Shown one piece after another: positions 11,962-24,796 of a DNA stretch of 64,000 nucleotides. The notes below the pieces were generated by a model, which had not been told where the DNA came from, did not search any database, and saw only the letters and a list, made by a program, of their open reading frames with translations. The first letter of the stretch is position 1, and each line of letters begins with the position of its first letter. Origin of the DNA: Elephas maximus indicus (taxonomy: Eukaryota; Chordata; Mammalia; Proboscidea; Elephantidae); assembly GCF_024166365.1 (NCBI RefSeq), contig NC_064819.1, forward strand, positions 206,485,293 to 206,549,292, read 5' to 3'. Position numbers and translations under genes: made by a program.

Positions 11962-13068
11962 TTATTGATTTTCTAACCAGAGGACTGCCTTTAGTAGTTC
12001 TTGTAATTTGGTTTGGTTCTTAAAAATTTCCTAAACTTCTGTTTATCTGGAAATGCCCTAAATTCACCATCATATTTGAGAGACAGTTTTGCTGGATATA
12101 TAATTCGGCTGGCAATTTTTTTTCCTTCATCCCATAGTCTTCTTGCCTGCATGGTTTCTGCTGAGTAGTCCCAGCTTAGTCTTATGGACTGTCCTTTGTA
12201 GATGACTTTTTGTTTATCCCTAGCTGGTCTTAAAATTCTGTCTTTATCTTTGGTTTTGGCAGGTTTAATTATATTTCTAGGTGACTTTCTTTTGGGATCT
12301 ACCTTGTGTGGAGTTCGATGAACATCTTGGATAGATCTCATCTTTCATAATATCAGGGAAGTTTTCTGCCAACAAATCTTCGACAGTTTTCTCTGTATTT
12401 TCTGTTATCCCTCCGTGTTAATAAGGTACTCCAATCACTCGTAGGTTATTACTCATGATAGAGTCCCACGTAATTCTTAAGGTTTCATTTTAAAAAATTC
12501 TTTTGTCTGATTTTTCCTCAAATAAGTTCTTGTCAAGTGTTTTATCTTCTGTCTCACTAATTCTGACTTCCATTGCCTCAATTCTGCTCCTATGACTTTC
12601 TATTGAGTTGTCTAATTCTGAAATTTTATTATTAATCTTCTGGATTTCTGTTTGCTGTCTCTCTATGAATTCTTGCAGCGTAACTTTCCTATGTTCTTCT
12701 GTTGCTTTGTCTGAGTGTTCCTTGGCTTGGTCTGGGTTTTGGCTGGTCTCCTTTCTAGCCTCTTAAGCCTGCTGCCATTCCAGCTCATAGTGACCCGGTA
12801 GGACAGGGTAGAACTGCCCCAAAAAGTTTCCAAGGAGTGCCTGGTGGATTTGAGCTGCTGACCTTACGGTTGGCAGCTGTTCCACTTAACCAGTACACCA
12901 CCAGGGTTGATGATCTCTTAAAGAGTTCTGTATATTAATCTTTTGTGTTCTACCTCTGATAATTCCAAGAAGTTTTCTTCCTCTGGAAGATTTCTTTATT
13001 CTTTGTTTTGGGAGCTTGCTGAAGCTGTCATGGTCTGCCTGTACATGATCAAGTAGTTTCCGAGCCAT
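11962..13068 (-). pseudogene. L1 ORF1 remnant (RNA-binding chaperone)
   Basis: The start MARKLLDH at 13068 parallels MARRQQS of the younger L1 in this window. The C-terminal RNA-binding part is readable at 11991-12341 (RSIQDVHRTPHKVDPKRKSP and SAETMQARRLWDEGKK). An antisense AfroSINE (12768-12907) and several frameshifts interrupt the coiled-coil half. This is a non-functional remnant. Confidence 0.88.
12768..12907 (-). mobile_element. AfroSINE inserted in L1 ORF1
   Basis: Antisense short form: tgccattccagctcatagtg tail and ccagtacaccaccagggtt head. Confidence 0.92.
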
Positions 13069-14620
13069 CAATAAGTTATTATATTTATTTATTTTATGTG
13101 TGCTCACTGTGTCCTAGCTTCTCATTTTGATATGCCCAAATAGGCTTCTCATGTGAGCTTTTTGATCATTGGCACTCTTGAAGCTCTAATGTCCTGTCAC
13201 CAGGTGGTTAAGTCTGTTACTAGGAATGTGAACCCAGGAGTCCATTTTCTTTTCTTGTAGGGATTCAGCTGAGGTGTCAAGGCCATTGGTCTTCAAGTGT
13301 GTGGTGCAGGCTTTCACCTGCAGTCCTAGATGGGCAGGGTGATTGGAGTAGGCACAGGTATCTGGCTGCAGTAGGGAATCACTCACTGAACAAGGCAGGG
13401 GGTTGACGGCTGTCCCAGAGTGTCTGGGAGAAAAGCACATCTTTGTTCCATAGAGTGCATGGGTGGGTAAGTTTTGTAGCTGGGCTGTGGGCACCCAATG
13501 CTGTTGGCTTTGAGGTCTGGGAGGCACCACTTATTCTTGGACCCCTGTTGTAGGTCGCTAGGCGGTGTGGATGGAGCCACAAGTCCTCAGGCCCCTCATG
13601 TGGGCAGGTGAGGACCCTGCTTAATGGGCAGAATGGTCAAATGTCACAAACCTGCTATTCCACCATATGGCTGATACAGTTGAAGTTAAGCTTCAGGTAT
13701 ATACCCTTTTGTGATATGTAATGTTGTGATGTGCTAATGTGTAATGTGCTAATGCACTGTTGAAGTGGGCCCACACAGGTCTGTGCAGGGGAGAAAGGCG
13801 TTCAAAGTCCATGGATCCCTTATGCCTGTGCCAAGGCAAAGGAGTTGTGCCTGCCCTGATTTCCTTGCTTAGGGGAGCTGGCAGATTATTTTTTCCTGTT
13901 TGTTAATTTGTTCCTTCTCCAAGGCTGGGAGAATGGCTCAGGGCATGTGACAGGTCATACTTCCAGCCCAGGGGAAGAGGCAGTCGCTGAAGCTGGCCTG
14001 GATCCGGTGCAGAGTGGGGAGGGAGCAGGTAAATCTGAGAGAGGTTCTTCCCAGATGGGTGTTTTTTGATTCACGGGGTAGGTTAGGCACGTATACTTAT
14101 TTTTTGCTGATTGACCGCCTCTTTTCACTGATTCTGGAGGGTTGAGTAGACCTACTGTCAGTCAGTCTCTCCTGATGTCAGTAATGCATCCCAAATGCCA
14201 CTGCTTGCCTCACTGCCTGTGCCAGCCACTCCAGCCTGCAGCGTTCTGATTCTCACCAGGACTGGTCAGGCAATATCCTTGCTGCATCTGAACTGTCTCT
14301 CCCTCCCTTTACTGCTCAGTCCGATTCCCCAACTTTGCCTTTGATGTTTAGGGCTCCTAGCTTGTTACGTATAATAGATTCACTTGTTTCTTTGGGTCTT
14401 TGTCGTACGAGGGACTGCTGGAAGCATCTGACTACTCTGCTGTCTTGGCCCTGCCTCTCCTCTTTCCTAGTGTTTTATCTTACATATTTTAACACCTTTT
14501 TTTTAAGCTAGCAGTAGATCCTTCCAATGAAAACTTTCAAACTTTTTTTCAAATTTGTGTCTACCGTAGTGCCTTGCCCATAAAAGGCCCTCAGTAAATG
14601 CTTATTAAATGCAAGAAATG

Positions 14621-14822
14621 GAGCCCTGGTGCCACAATGGTTAAAATCTTGGCTGTTAACCCAAAGGCGGTAGCCGAAGCTACCAGCTGCTCTGTGGGAG
14701 AAAAGACCTGGTGATCCACTCCCATAAAGGTTACAGCCTTGGAAACTCTTTGGGGCAGTTCTTCTCTGTCCTAGAGGGTCACTATGAGTCGAAATGCACT
14801 CAACCACGCATGACAATAACCG
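14621..14822 (+). mobile_element. AfroSINE (longer body)
   Basis: ggagccctggtgccacaatg head, the extra body gtgggagaaaagacctggtg and a gtcactatgagtcgaaatgc tail. It ends 32 bases before the inverted repeat. Confidence 0.92.
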
Positions 14823-14854
14823 CAATGTGTGAGAATATTTGTCTTTTGTGATTA

Positions 14855-15092
14855 AAGATTAGTTATGTGAGTGTTCCAGACATCATTTTATGGCTACAGT
14901 TATTAAAAGTCAGTATTTCTAAGATTGTTACTAAAAAAAAAAAAAAAAAAAATTTTTTTTTGTTACTAAAAGCAACAAAAAAAAAAAGTTTTTTTTTTTT
15001 TTTTTTTTTTTTTTAGTAACAATCTTAGAAGTACTGACTTTTAATAACTGTAGCCATAAAATGATGTCTGGAACACTCACATAACTAATCTT
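14855..15092. repeat. Near-perfect inverted repeat with A/T-tract spacer
   Basis: The left arm (14855-14932) and right arm (15015-15092) are reverse complements over 78 bases with one mismatch. The spacer consists of an A-run, a T-run, a short gttactaaaagcaac element that echoes the arm end, an A11 run and a long T-run. As a single strand this would form a very stable hairpin. The arms are not AfroSINE, RTE or L1 sequence. It is either a genuine fold-back duplication or an assembly artefact. Confidence 0.9.
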
Positions 15093-15399
15093 ACCGTGAA
15101 AGCTGTTTGAATAAACATAGTTAAAGCTTATCATATTTTCAGAGACTCTCTGAATATTAACACAGCTTTGGTAAAGGAGGAGCTTTAGCTTTAGCATGTT
15201 CAATGCAAGAAACCCGTCAGAGCATCATGACCAGAATTCAGATATTTTTATGGTATCTTCATGATTTTTGTCATTTCCTTGTACTACTTGTAGTATAATT
15301 AATGTTTTTTTCTAAATCTACTTTAATTGCTACTTTATCCATGTGGGGTGTGAATCACCTTGCAGGAAGCAATTTGCCCTTTGTTCTTTAATTTTTCAA

Positions 15400-16090
15400 G
15401 TTGTACCAACACCTGAGGCTAATGAATAGGGGTTGACCAGACCCAGAAGGACCACTTGGGGGTCTGTTGTTGTCTAAGGCTCATGAGACATGATGTAATC
15501 TATCATGGCCACATTGTGATGCTGATAAGAGCTCTGAGCCCTAAAGCTCAGATGAGCTTCCTGGTTGGTGACCATCCACAGGAGAGTATAACACATCCCT
15601 CTTTGGGACATGAAAGTTCCATGCTATGACCCCTCCCAGATTTCACTGTATGTTTTTCTTCATTTGCATCCATTTTATTTGTAATAAAGTTCTAGCTGTA
15701 AGCATAGTATAGTTAACTGAGATTCTGTGAGTTGTTCCAGCAAATTAATGAACCCAGAGAGTCAGTGAGAGCCAGCAGGAACTGACACCTGTCTGTTTGG
15801 CAGTCTAAAGGAAGGTGTCCTTCCAATAATGTGTGAGCTCTGACCTAGCTCTGCATGGCTAGGGTCCGAGAAATATTGCACGGGCAGCTGGACTGAAAGA
15901 TGGTATCCGTGTAACTTGTGAGCTCTGACCCAGTTCTGAGTGTCTAGGGTTGGAGAGACAGTATGCCACATGAGTGACTGGTGATGAGGATGGAGAAATA
16001 GGAAGGTGAGGACTGGATCCATTTTCACACTTTGGGAATTGGATGCATGTTGATTCTTACCACGCACTTAGCAAAGGTGGGATTTGCTCA
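15400..16090 (+). mobile_element. Probable solitary ERVL-type LTR
   Basis: An LTR-like stretch with an aataaagttctagctgtaag polyadenylation region followed by attctgtgagttgttccagc and a caaattaatgaacccagaga motif, resembling mammalian ERVL LTRs (MLT2-like). No internal viral gene is present. Within it, two diverged units starting tgtgagctctgacc recur at 15832 and 15917. Family assignment is from memory of the motif. Confidence 0.5.
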
Positions 16091-16139
16091 CTGTGCCCCT
16101 AGCTTAGTGCAGTCCTAAAACAATAATATTCATGAACCC

Positions 16140-16280
16140 ATAGGTTTGATGGCTAGTTTAATATGTACATTTATTTGTGTGTAATGTACATTGAAGTGTA
16201 TATATATCAATATATGTACATATAAATACATGTATAAAGTAAATGTGTGTAATATGCATATGTATATAAAATAGATGTAT
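16140..16280. repeat. AT/GT-rich low-complexity tract
   Basis: Dense alternating tata, tgta and gtgt motifs, interrupted and without a pure unit. Confidence 0.7.
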
Positions 16281-16327
16281 GTACCACTTAAAATCACCTC
16301 ATATACAATTAATGGTGAGTGTATTAT

Positions 16328-16678
16328 TTGTTGTTAGCTGCTGTCAAGTTGGCCCCCAACTCACGGTGACCCCACGCACATGGAACAAAATATTTCCCGG
16401 CTCTGCACCATTCCACGATCAGTTGTGGATAGGACTGTTGTACTCCATAGGGTTTTCATTGACTGATTTTTGGGCAGTGAAAATGTAGATTGCCATACCT
16501 TTCTTCCTAGTCCATCTTAGTCTGGAAGCTGTATTAAAACTTGTTCACCATTATAGCAACACACAAGCATCTGTTGACAGATGGTGGTAGCTGCATATGA
16601 GGTGCATTGGCCAGGAATCAAACACGAGTTTCCTGCTTGGAAAGCGAGAATTATGCTACTGAATCACCACTGTCTCCT
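16328..16678 (-). mobile_element. Long-form AfroSINE
   Basis: Antisense copy: tail ttgttgttagctgctgtcaa, RTE-like segment, body gattgccatacctttcttcc and a tRNA-like head ending gaatcaccactgtctcc. The same architecture as the copy at 1-345. Confidence 0.92.
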
Positions 16679-17229
16679 GAGTACATCCTACTTTCTGGGA
16701 AATACTGTTCTAGAATGGCCCTGATGGATGTTCACTCAGTCTTTATTTCATCTTAGTGAAAATAAACTTTCCTATTTGACTTTAATGTTTAGAAAATTGC
16801 TTGTTTTAAGCCAAAATCTACCTTCTAAACCAGCTGTTCCTTCTGATTTCTTTTTCTCAAGCAATGAGAAGAAATCCAGTCTTTCTTTTCTAGACGGACC
16901 CTCGAAAATAGCCATCGTGCTCCTTTTAGTCTTCCCTTTTCCAAACTGTGCATTTGTAATTCCTTCAGCCTGTCCTCAGATTATATGGTCACTCTTATCT
17001 TTTACCCTCCTGATAACCCTCCTTTGGATACTCCTCCGTTTTCCAATGTCCCTTTTAATTTTGTATGCCTAATTTCTTCCAGAAATATGACAATGAGTGC
17101 TGAACTTTGTAAGACTATGCCACCATGATCTTGAGCCTCTACTTCTAATAATGTTATCCAAAGTGACTGTACATTTTTCTCAGCCATGTCATGATGTTGG
17201 GTTACCTTGCATCCACCAGTACGGCACCT

Positions 17230-17434
17230 GTTGTTCCTGCTCTCCAGTTGATTCTGACACATGACAACCCCATGTGTGCAGAGTAGAACTGCTTCATAGG
17301 GTTTTCAAGGCTGCGACCGTTCAGAAGTAGGTTACCGGGCCTGTCTTCTGATGCATCTCTGGGTGGGTTTAAACCACCAGCCTTTCCGCTAGTAGTCAAG
17401 TGCTTAACTGTTTGTACCACCCAGAGACTCCCTA
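17230..17434 (-). mobile_element. AfroSINE (longer body)
   Basis: Antisense: tgttgttcctgctctccagt tail, cagaagtaggttaccgggcc body and ccacccagagactccct head. Confidence 0.92.
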
Positions 17435-17580
17435 GTAAAGCACCTAGGTCTTTGTTATTTGAACTACCGTTAAGTTAGCTTTTCATTGTTCTATAATTAT
17501 GCAACTGGTTTTTTGAACTAAAGATACACTTTGTCTTTTTTTTTTGAAGAATGCTATCCTAGATTGTCTCTCACTTTTTT

Positions 17581-17939
17581 TTATTGTACTTTAGATGAAG
17601 GTTTACAGAGCAGACTAGCTGCCCATTAAGCAATTAATATATGTATTGTTTTGTGGCATTGGTTGCCAACCCCACAACACATCAACACTCTTACCTTTTC
17701 AACCTTAGGTTCCCCATTACCAGCTTTCCTGTCCCCTCGTGCCTTCTCATTGTTGCCCCTGGGCTGGTGTGTCCATTTAATCTCATTTTGTTTTATGGGC
17801 CTGTCTAATCTTTGGCTGAAGGGTGAACCTCAGGAGTGACTTCATTACTGAGCTAAAAGGTTGTTTGGGAGCCATACTCTCAGGGCTTCTCCAGTCTCTG
17901 TCAGACCAGTTGGTCTGGTCTTTTTTTTTTTTTTTTTGC
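17581..17939 (-). mobile_element. 5'-truncated L1 3'UTR fragment
   Basis: Antisense L1 3'UTR sequence (tactttagatgaaggtttac motif) ends in a T-run (17921-17937). The direct repeat ctcactttttt at 17570-17580 and 17940-17950 probably marks the target duplication. Confidence 0.8.
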
Positions 17940-17977
17940 CTCACTTTTTTTTCTTCAGTGTAATTTTTGATAAACAT

Positions 17978-18600
17978 TTGTATCAGTTAGGGTCCTTTGG
18001 CTGTTGGTGTAATAGAACGCACAGCTAAACTAAAAGTGGCTTAAACAATCCAAGTTTGTTATTTCATATAACCAGGCATATGAAGGTGGGATGGTTCTAG
18101 GCTTGGTTAATTCAGGGGTTGACAATGCCCTTAAATTCCCAAGTTCTTCTGTCTTTCCACTCTCAGTGGGTTTCCTTTGCTCTTATGTTGGTTTCCTCAT
18201 GGTCTCAAGATGGGCTGCTTATAGTTCCAGGTATCTTCTCCTCACCTTGCAAGGTCAAGAGGCAAAAAAAAAAGAAAAAAAAAAAAAAGGAATGTCCCTG
18301 TCTTGAGTCTCTTTCTAAGACTAAGAGAAAGCTTCCTTGAAGCCCTTCAGCAGAGATCCCTTCACTTCTCAGTGGCCAGGAGAACATCACGTGCCCGTTC
18401 CTGACCCTGTCACTGGTGAGGACAACAAGACCACCACAACTGCCTTCACCTAAACAAGATTTACCCTGTGGGATGAGGAGGGGACCAAGCTTTCACCAAG
18501 TGACGTAATTGGGATTTTGCTAGTAATGAGGAAAAGAGGACTAGCCACTGGGGAGCCAACCATCAGCAACTGCCATAGGGCAGGGTGACACACGGAGAAC
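17978..18600 (+). repeat. Ancient interspersed repeat, family unassigned
   Basis: tatcagttagggtcctttgg, ctaaaagtggcttaaacaat, a pyrimidine-rich middle and tggccaggagaacatcacgt match a common old mammalian repeat layout. Related sequence occurs at 43695-44205. Contains an A-rich expansion at 18263-18288. Confidence 0.45.
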
Positions 18601-18680
18601 TACTGAGTAAATTAATAAATGAGTGAGTGTAGCCAAATCCTATTTTTTTTGCTATTGTGTTCAAGGAAGCTATATTAAAA

Positions 18681-18838
18681 AATGGAAACTCTGGTGGCAT
18701 AGTGGTTAAGAGCTATGGTTGCTTACCAGAAGGTCAGCAGTTTGAATCCACGAGGTGCTCCTTAGGAACTCTATGGGGCAGTTCTACCCTGTCCCATAGG
18801 GTTGCTATGAGTCGGAATCAACTAGACAGGAACGTTTA
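18681..18838 (+). mobile_element. AfroSINE
   Basis: Short form: tctggtggcatagtggttaa head and ggttgctatgagtcggaatc tail. Confidence 0.95.
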
Positions 18839-18889
18839 TGTTGTAAAATAGAATGGCAAACTATGGTTCATTTTCCTAATGGGAGACAG

Positions 18890-19101
18890 TAGAATCAGGG
18901 TTAACAGCATGGTTTCAGTCAGAGTTGGGTTTGAATGCCAACTCTGTAACTTACCTTCTGTGTGATGTTGTATAATTTACTTATTTTTCCTAAACCTTAG
19001 TCTCTTCATTTGTAAGCTGAGGATATTAGTGTTTATATCACTGGGTTGTTGTGAGTGCTTGGAACAAAGCCAACACTAAATAAATATTAGGTATTATTTG
19101 C
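18890..19101 (+). repeat. MIR SINE
   Basis: gggttaacagcatggtttca head, gggtttgaatgccaactctg core and an aacactaaataaatattagg tail. Confidence 0.85.
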
Positions 19102-19398
19102 TTTTATAATGGGGTTAGAAAAACTTAAAACAAGGTAGGAATCCTTCAGTTACTCATTTTACCACTAACTGCCTGTCTGAGAAATAGTTCTCAAATTGTC
19201 AGGTGAATACCTAAGTACTGAAGCAAAAAGGAGAAATCGAACATTTAGATTTTTTTTTTCTTTTTTTAGACTTGGAGGAATGAGGGTGTTGGTAAAATAA
19301 AAAGAAAGAAAAATGGACATTATCCATGTGCATGACTTCTAAATTTTGTGTCAGAACAAGAGTCAAATTCTTCTCCATTTTGTTTAACAGTAACCAAC

Positions 19399-19559
19399 CA
19401 AAAAAAAAACCAAACCCCGTTGCTGTTGATTCTGACTTATAGCAACCCTATAGGACAGAGTAGCTATGCCCTCATAGGATTTTCCAAGGAGCGGCTGGTA
19501 GATTTAAACTGCTGACCTTCTGGTTAGCAGCCGTAGCTCTTAACCACTGCACCACCTTG
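19399..19559 (-). mobile_element. AfroSINE
   Basis: Antisense short form: accaaaccccgttgctgttg tail and aaccactgcaccaccttgg head. Confidence 0.94.
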
Positions 19560-20202
19560 GCCATTATATCTTTTCAGCCCCATGAAATGCCTTTGGCTTA
19601 ACCTGCTGCTGAATATATAACAGGAAGAGAAGATTAGGATAATTTAAAAAAGATTCAGAGAGAAGGAAAAAAAGAAGGTGACTGAGAATTTGATTTTTCT
19701 ACTTCATGACATATAGCACTCAACTATTGAGAGTAAAGTGACTTTAAAGATGACATAAAATCAATTTAATATTTTTATTTTAATTTCTGATTTTCAGTTT
19801 ATTACAGTTTTTAAAAATACTTAGTCTGTCCTCATTGTCAAATAGTGAGGCTCATGTATTTGCTGAATTTTTTTTGATATTAGACGCATTTGGAGTTTTT
19901 GATTATTTTTTATAAAAACTTATCTTTGAACTAAGTATAGAACTATTAATATTCTGCTGTGAAAATGATTTAACTATATGCATTGTATGGGAAAGATGTA
20001 CCATATGGTTAAGATTTTGCTTGCGTTGGAGAATGAATCCGTGATTTACCCCTTTGATGATGATAAAAGCTGAAAAGCCTGTAACGGTGAGTGCCAACAA
20101 AAAATATTAATGCAAAATGACAACCAGTCATGCATTTCACACCAGTTTGTTCCCTTTGTAAATGCGTTTATGTTTTTTTTTTTGGAAAGGAATGTAAAAC
20201 TA

Positions 20203-20208
20203 TTTATT
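20203..20208 (-). terminator. Polyadenylation signal of the CBX3 retrocopy
   Basis: tttatt on + reads AATAAA on -. It lies about 20 bases before the poly(A) tract, the expected spacing for a retroposed mRNA 3' end. Confidence 0.85.
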
Positions 20209-21351
20209 GACCACTGTTCACCATTATTTACAAGAAAGTAAACAATGTACAATTGGATTAACATTCTGATTACTTCGAAGTTGTTTTTTCTGGCTTCAAC
20301 TGAACCAGTAACCCAGCTACTGAGGAGATTGAACCTACACATAAGGAATGGGTTGGTGTAAAGAAAAACATGTAGGTCAGTAATTTAGATTACAGGTTTG
20401 TTCACCCATTTATGCTAGCAGGTCCTAATCTGCAACATTTCTAACCATCTTTATTACGTTTTCACCAGCAAGGTCTTAGACACTCCATGAATCACGACCT
20501 TTAGTCAATAGAGCACAGGGATTTCAACTTTCTGTAAAGGAATGGCTCTCTAGAAGGAACAAATGCCCGTTTAACTAAGCCTTGCCTGGCTTATTAAAAT
20601 ATATCATTATTTGTCTAGTTTTCTTACCTGGGTGGGGAGGTTTTTAGTAGTGATAAGATTTTCCTCTCAGGAAATTTTGCAAATAAACGGCTTCACTTAT
20701 ATGACTATATAGATATGAATTTCGGTACAGATATTTTAAATTGTCCAATTAATTACAGGATCATTTGATTTGAAAACTATGGCTTCAAAACTTTTTTCAG
20801 TTTAACTTGAGGGGATCTGTTTCTTGAATTGCTCATAAGGATAGCAGCCCTGAAACAACATGGACTTACCCATGGTTGTAAAATACCATTTTTCTTTAGT
20901 TTTGTTTTTGGTGAATATAAAATAAAATAAAATTTACAGATGTATTTATGTACACACACAAGAACAAACAAAAAACCCAGAATGGTCCTTAGGCATACAT
21001 CATGGGTTGAACACAAGTTCTGATTCAGTAACGACTATGTAAATTTTTCCAATATTTAGAAAAGCTATTCTCTAATGCAGAGGAAATAATATACCATGGT
21101 ATCAAATGTTCTTTTCTGATAAATGGAGCAACTGCAGAAAGCTTTTATTTATTTGTTCAAAGTAACCAGTGCTATTGATACAATAAAACAACAGCAGCAA
21201 AACCCAAAAAACTTCAACAACTCCCAGTACTACTTCAAAACAAACATGTCAAACTTGATTTCCATTAGAATGTAGTTATTCTTCACACTAATAAATCAAA
21301 AAACCAAGACCCAGATTTTATATATATGTAAATATATAAAAAGCAACACAA

Positions 21352-22074
<723 letters not shown>

Positions 22075-22078
22075 TCAT

Positions 22079-22279
22079 AAGGAGCTCTGGTAGCACAGTG
22101 GTTAAGTGCTCGGCTGCTAACCGAAAGGTCAGCGGTTCAAACACATCAGCTGCTCTACAGGAAAAAGATGTGGCAGTCTACTTCTGTGAAGATTATAGCC
22201 TTGGAAACTCTGTGGGGCAGTTCTTCTCTGTCCTGCAGTGTTGCTATGAGTTAGAATCGACTTGATGGTAATGGGTAAA
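22079..22279 (+). mobile_element. AfroSINE (longer body)
   Basis: gtggttaagtgctcggctgc head, atgtggcagtctacttctgt body and a gttgctatgagttagaatcg tail. It lies 100 bases from the CBX3 retrocopy but outside its target duplication. Confidence 0.94.
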
Positions 22280-22599
22280 CTTAGTCATGGTCAGCCATTC
22301 ATTCTGGAGTACGTTACAATAATAAATTTTTATTACAGTTAAGAGAGCAGTTTAAAACTTTCCCCCCCCGAAGTTGTCATTTTAGGGAAAGGTAGCTTCT
22401 AGCTGTGTATCAGTTGAATCAATTCTCCCTCTGGATTTTACAACCAATTGGATGTAATATCTATCCATATTTTCAACCTTTAATGTTTTGAAAACATTCA
22501 CTTTTTTTGAGCTTTGTTTAAGTATTTTAACATTTAAACATACACTAAAAGAGCCAGACCTGTGTATATGGATAGCACACATTATGTGGCAGGTATGTG

Positions 22600-23070
22600 G
22601 CACATGTAGTCATTGAAGATGCAGGTATGAATAAGACTCAGGTGCTAATCATTGGTAGTGGTTCTGGGACATACAAGCAAACCAAACCATCTAATACCAG
22701 TGTGGTAAATATTGAAGGTATGTACAAGATATACTGAGAAAAGAACCAAGGACTATCACAAAACAAGTGCTATTGGAGCTCAGTCTTAGGAATTAGTAGG
22801 AGTTTGCTAGGCAGCCCAAAGAGAAAAAAGTATTTCTAACAGAGAAGAGTATCTGCAGAGCTATAAATTTGTGGAAAAGTGTGGCATGTTTAGGTAACCG
22901 CAAGTCATTTGGCGTGACTGGAAGGTAGAGTGTGTGCTGTGGGGTGGTAGATGTGAGCAGGAAAGGTCAGAAAGGGGCATATCCTCATGGGCCTTGAATG
23001 CCTGGTTAGGGGGTTTGGACTAATGTTTCAAAAGTTTTGGAGAAAGATGAATTTTGTAGACTTGGGGCCA
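22600..23070 (+). repeat. L2 LINE fossil
   Basis: Diverged 3' L2 sequence: tgaataagactcaggtgcta, then a ggcagcccaaagagaaaaaa-type middle and ctcatgggccttgaatgcct. No frame. Confidence 0.6.
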
Positions 23071-23428
23071 CATACTGTGGCAGAAAAACAGGACATGGAT
23101 GGATGGACAAGCTTTTTACCCATTTTCCATTTAATCCACTTCAAGTGTTAGGTAGGACTAGGCTATAATGTAGGTATTTGAAATGAAAAATGGCAGGAAA
23201 TGCTTGTCTTAGATAAGTGGTAACTTAGGTGAAGGGTAAGACAGTACACAGATACTGGGGAACTTAAATTAAGATTTAAGTTACAAAAAGGAAAAAAACA
23301 CAAATTAAAAAAATTGTTAAAAAATGAAAAACACGTGGGAAAAAGTTAATCTAATGGTATGTCAAATTCGTGCCATAAGCAGATAGAGAAAACAATTATT
23401 TCAGATCACTTTAAAAACACAGTATTTT

Positions 23429-24796
23429 CACTGCTGGTGGGAATGTAAAATGGTACAGCCACTTTGAAAACTGATTTGGCACTTCCTTAAAAAGCTAGAA
23501 ATAGAACTACCGTACGATTCAGCAATTCCACTCCTTGGAATATATCCCAGAGAAATAAGACCCTTTACATGAACAGATATGTGCACACCCAGCACTGTTT
23601 ACGATAGCAAAAAGATGGAAGCAACTAAGGTGCGCATCGACAGATGAATGGGTAAATAAGTTATGGTATAGTCATCGATAAAGAGCAATAATGAATCCGT
23701 AAAACATTTCATAATATGGAGAAATCTGGAAGGCATTATGTTGAGTGAAATTAGTCAGTTGCAAAAGGACAAATACTGTATGAGACCACTATTATAAAAT
23801 CTTGAGAAATAGTTTAAACAGAGAAGAAAATATTCTTTGATGGTTACGAGAGGGGGAAGGGAGGGCGGGAGGGGGTATTCACTAATTAGATAGTAGATAA
23901 GAACTATTTTAGGTGAAGGGAAAGGCAACACACAATACAGGAGAGGTCAGCACAACTAGACTAAACTAAAAGCAGAGAAGTTTCCTGAATAAACTGAATG
24001 CTTCAAAGGCCAGCATAGCCGGGGCAGGGGTTTGAGGACCATGGTTTTAGAGGGCATCTAGGTCAATTGGCATAATAAAATCTATTAAGAAAACATTCTG
24101 CATCCCACTTTGGAGAGTGGCGTCTGGGGTCTTAAACGCTAGCACATGGCTATCTAAGATGCATCAATTGGTCTCAACCTACCTGGAGCCAAGGAGAAAA
24201 AAGAACACCAAAGACACAAGGTAATTATGAGCCCAAGAGACAGAAAGGGCCACATAAGCCAGAGACTACATCAGCCTGAGACCAGAAGAACTAGATGGTG
24301 CCCAGCTACAACCAATGACTGCCCTGACAGGGAACACAACAGAGAACCCCTGAGGGAGCAGGAGAACAGGGGGATGCAGACCTCAAATTCTCATAAAAAG
24401 ACCAGTCTTAATGGTCTGACAGAGACTAGAAGGACCCCAGAGGTCATGGTCCCCAGACCTTCTGTTAGCCCAAGACAGGAACCATTCCTAAAACCAATTC
24501 TTCAGACAGGGATTAGACTGGACTATGGGATAGAAAATGATACTGGTGAGGAATGAGCTGCTTGGATCAAGTAGACACATGAGACTATGTGGGCAGCTCC
24601 TGTCTGGAGAGGAGATGTGAGGGCAGAGGGACTCAGAAGCTGGCTAAATGGACATGAAAATAGAGAGTGGAAGGAAGGAGTGTGCTGTCTCATTAAGGGG
24701 AGAGCAACTAGGAGTATATAGCAAGGTGTATATAAATTTTTGTATGAGAGACCTACTTGATTTGTAAACTTCCACTTAAAGCACAAAAAAAAACAA
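23429..24796 (+). mobile_element. 5'-truncated L1, ORF2 tail and 3'UTR
   Basis: The insertion starts within the last part of ORF2 (the equivalent of cactgctggtgggaatgtaa at 62381) and runs through the G-rich 3'UTR to an A-run ending near 24793. The repeat acagtatttt flanks it (23419-23428 and 24797-24806). The short open frame at 24227-24556 is 3'UTR and not a gene. Confidence 0.88.

Larger units (their letters stand above)
6475..14460 (-). mobile_element. Full-length L1 LINE, decayed (antisense)
   Basis: Read on - it starts at 14460 with a typical L1 5' end (ggagaggcagggccaagaca). It runs through a 5'UTR of about 1.4 kb (13069-14460), ORF1 (11962-13068), ORF2 (7532-11519) and a 3'UTR. The perfect 16-base target duplication tctttcctagtgtttt flanks it (6459-6474 and 14461-14476). 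Two AfroSINEs interrupt it at 8057-8223 and 12768-12907. Many stops and frameshifts make it inactive. The last 60 bases (6475-6535) lie beyond the normal L1 poly(A) end and look like a 3' transduction. Confidence 0.92.

Noticed and set aside
14931-15203. 90-residue open frame on - with Lys and Phe runs
   Set aside because: It is produced by the A/T runs of the inverted-repeat spacer.
24227-24556. 109-residue open frame on +
   Set aside because: It is the 3'UTR of a truncated L1; the same sequence recurs at 46594-46776 and about 63181-63500.
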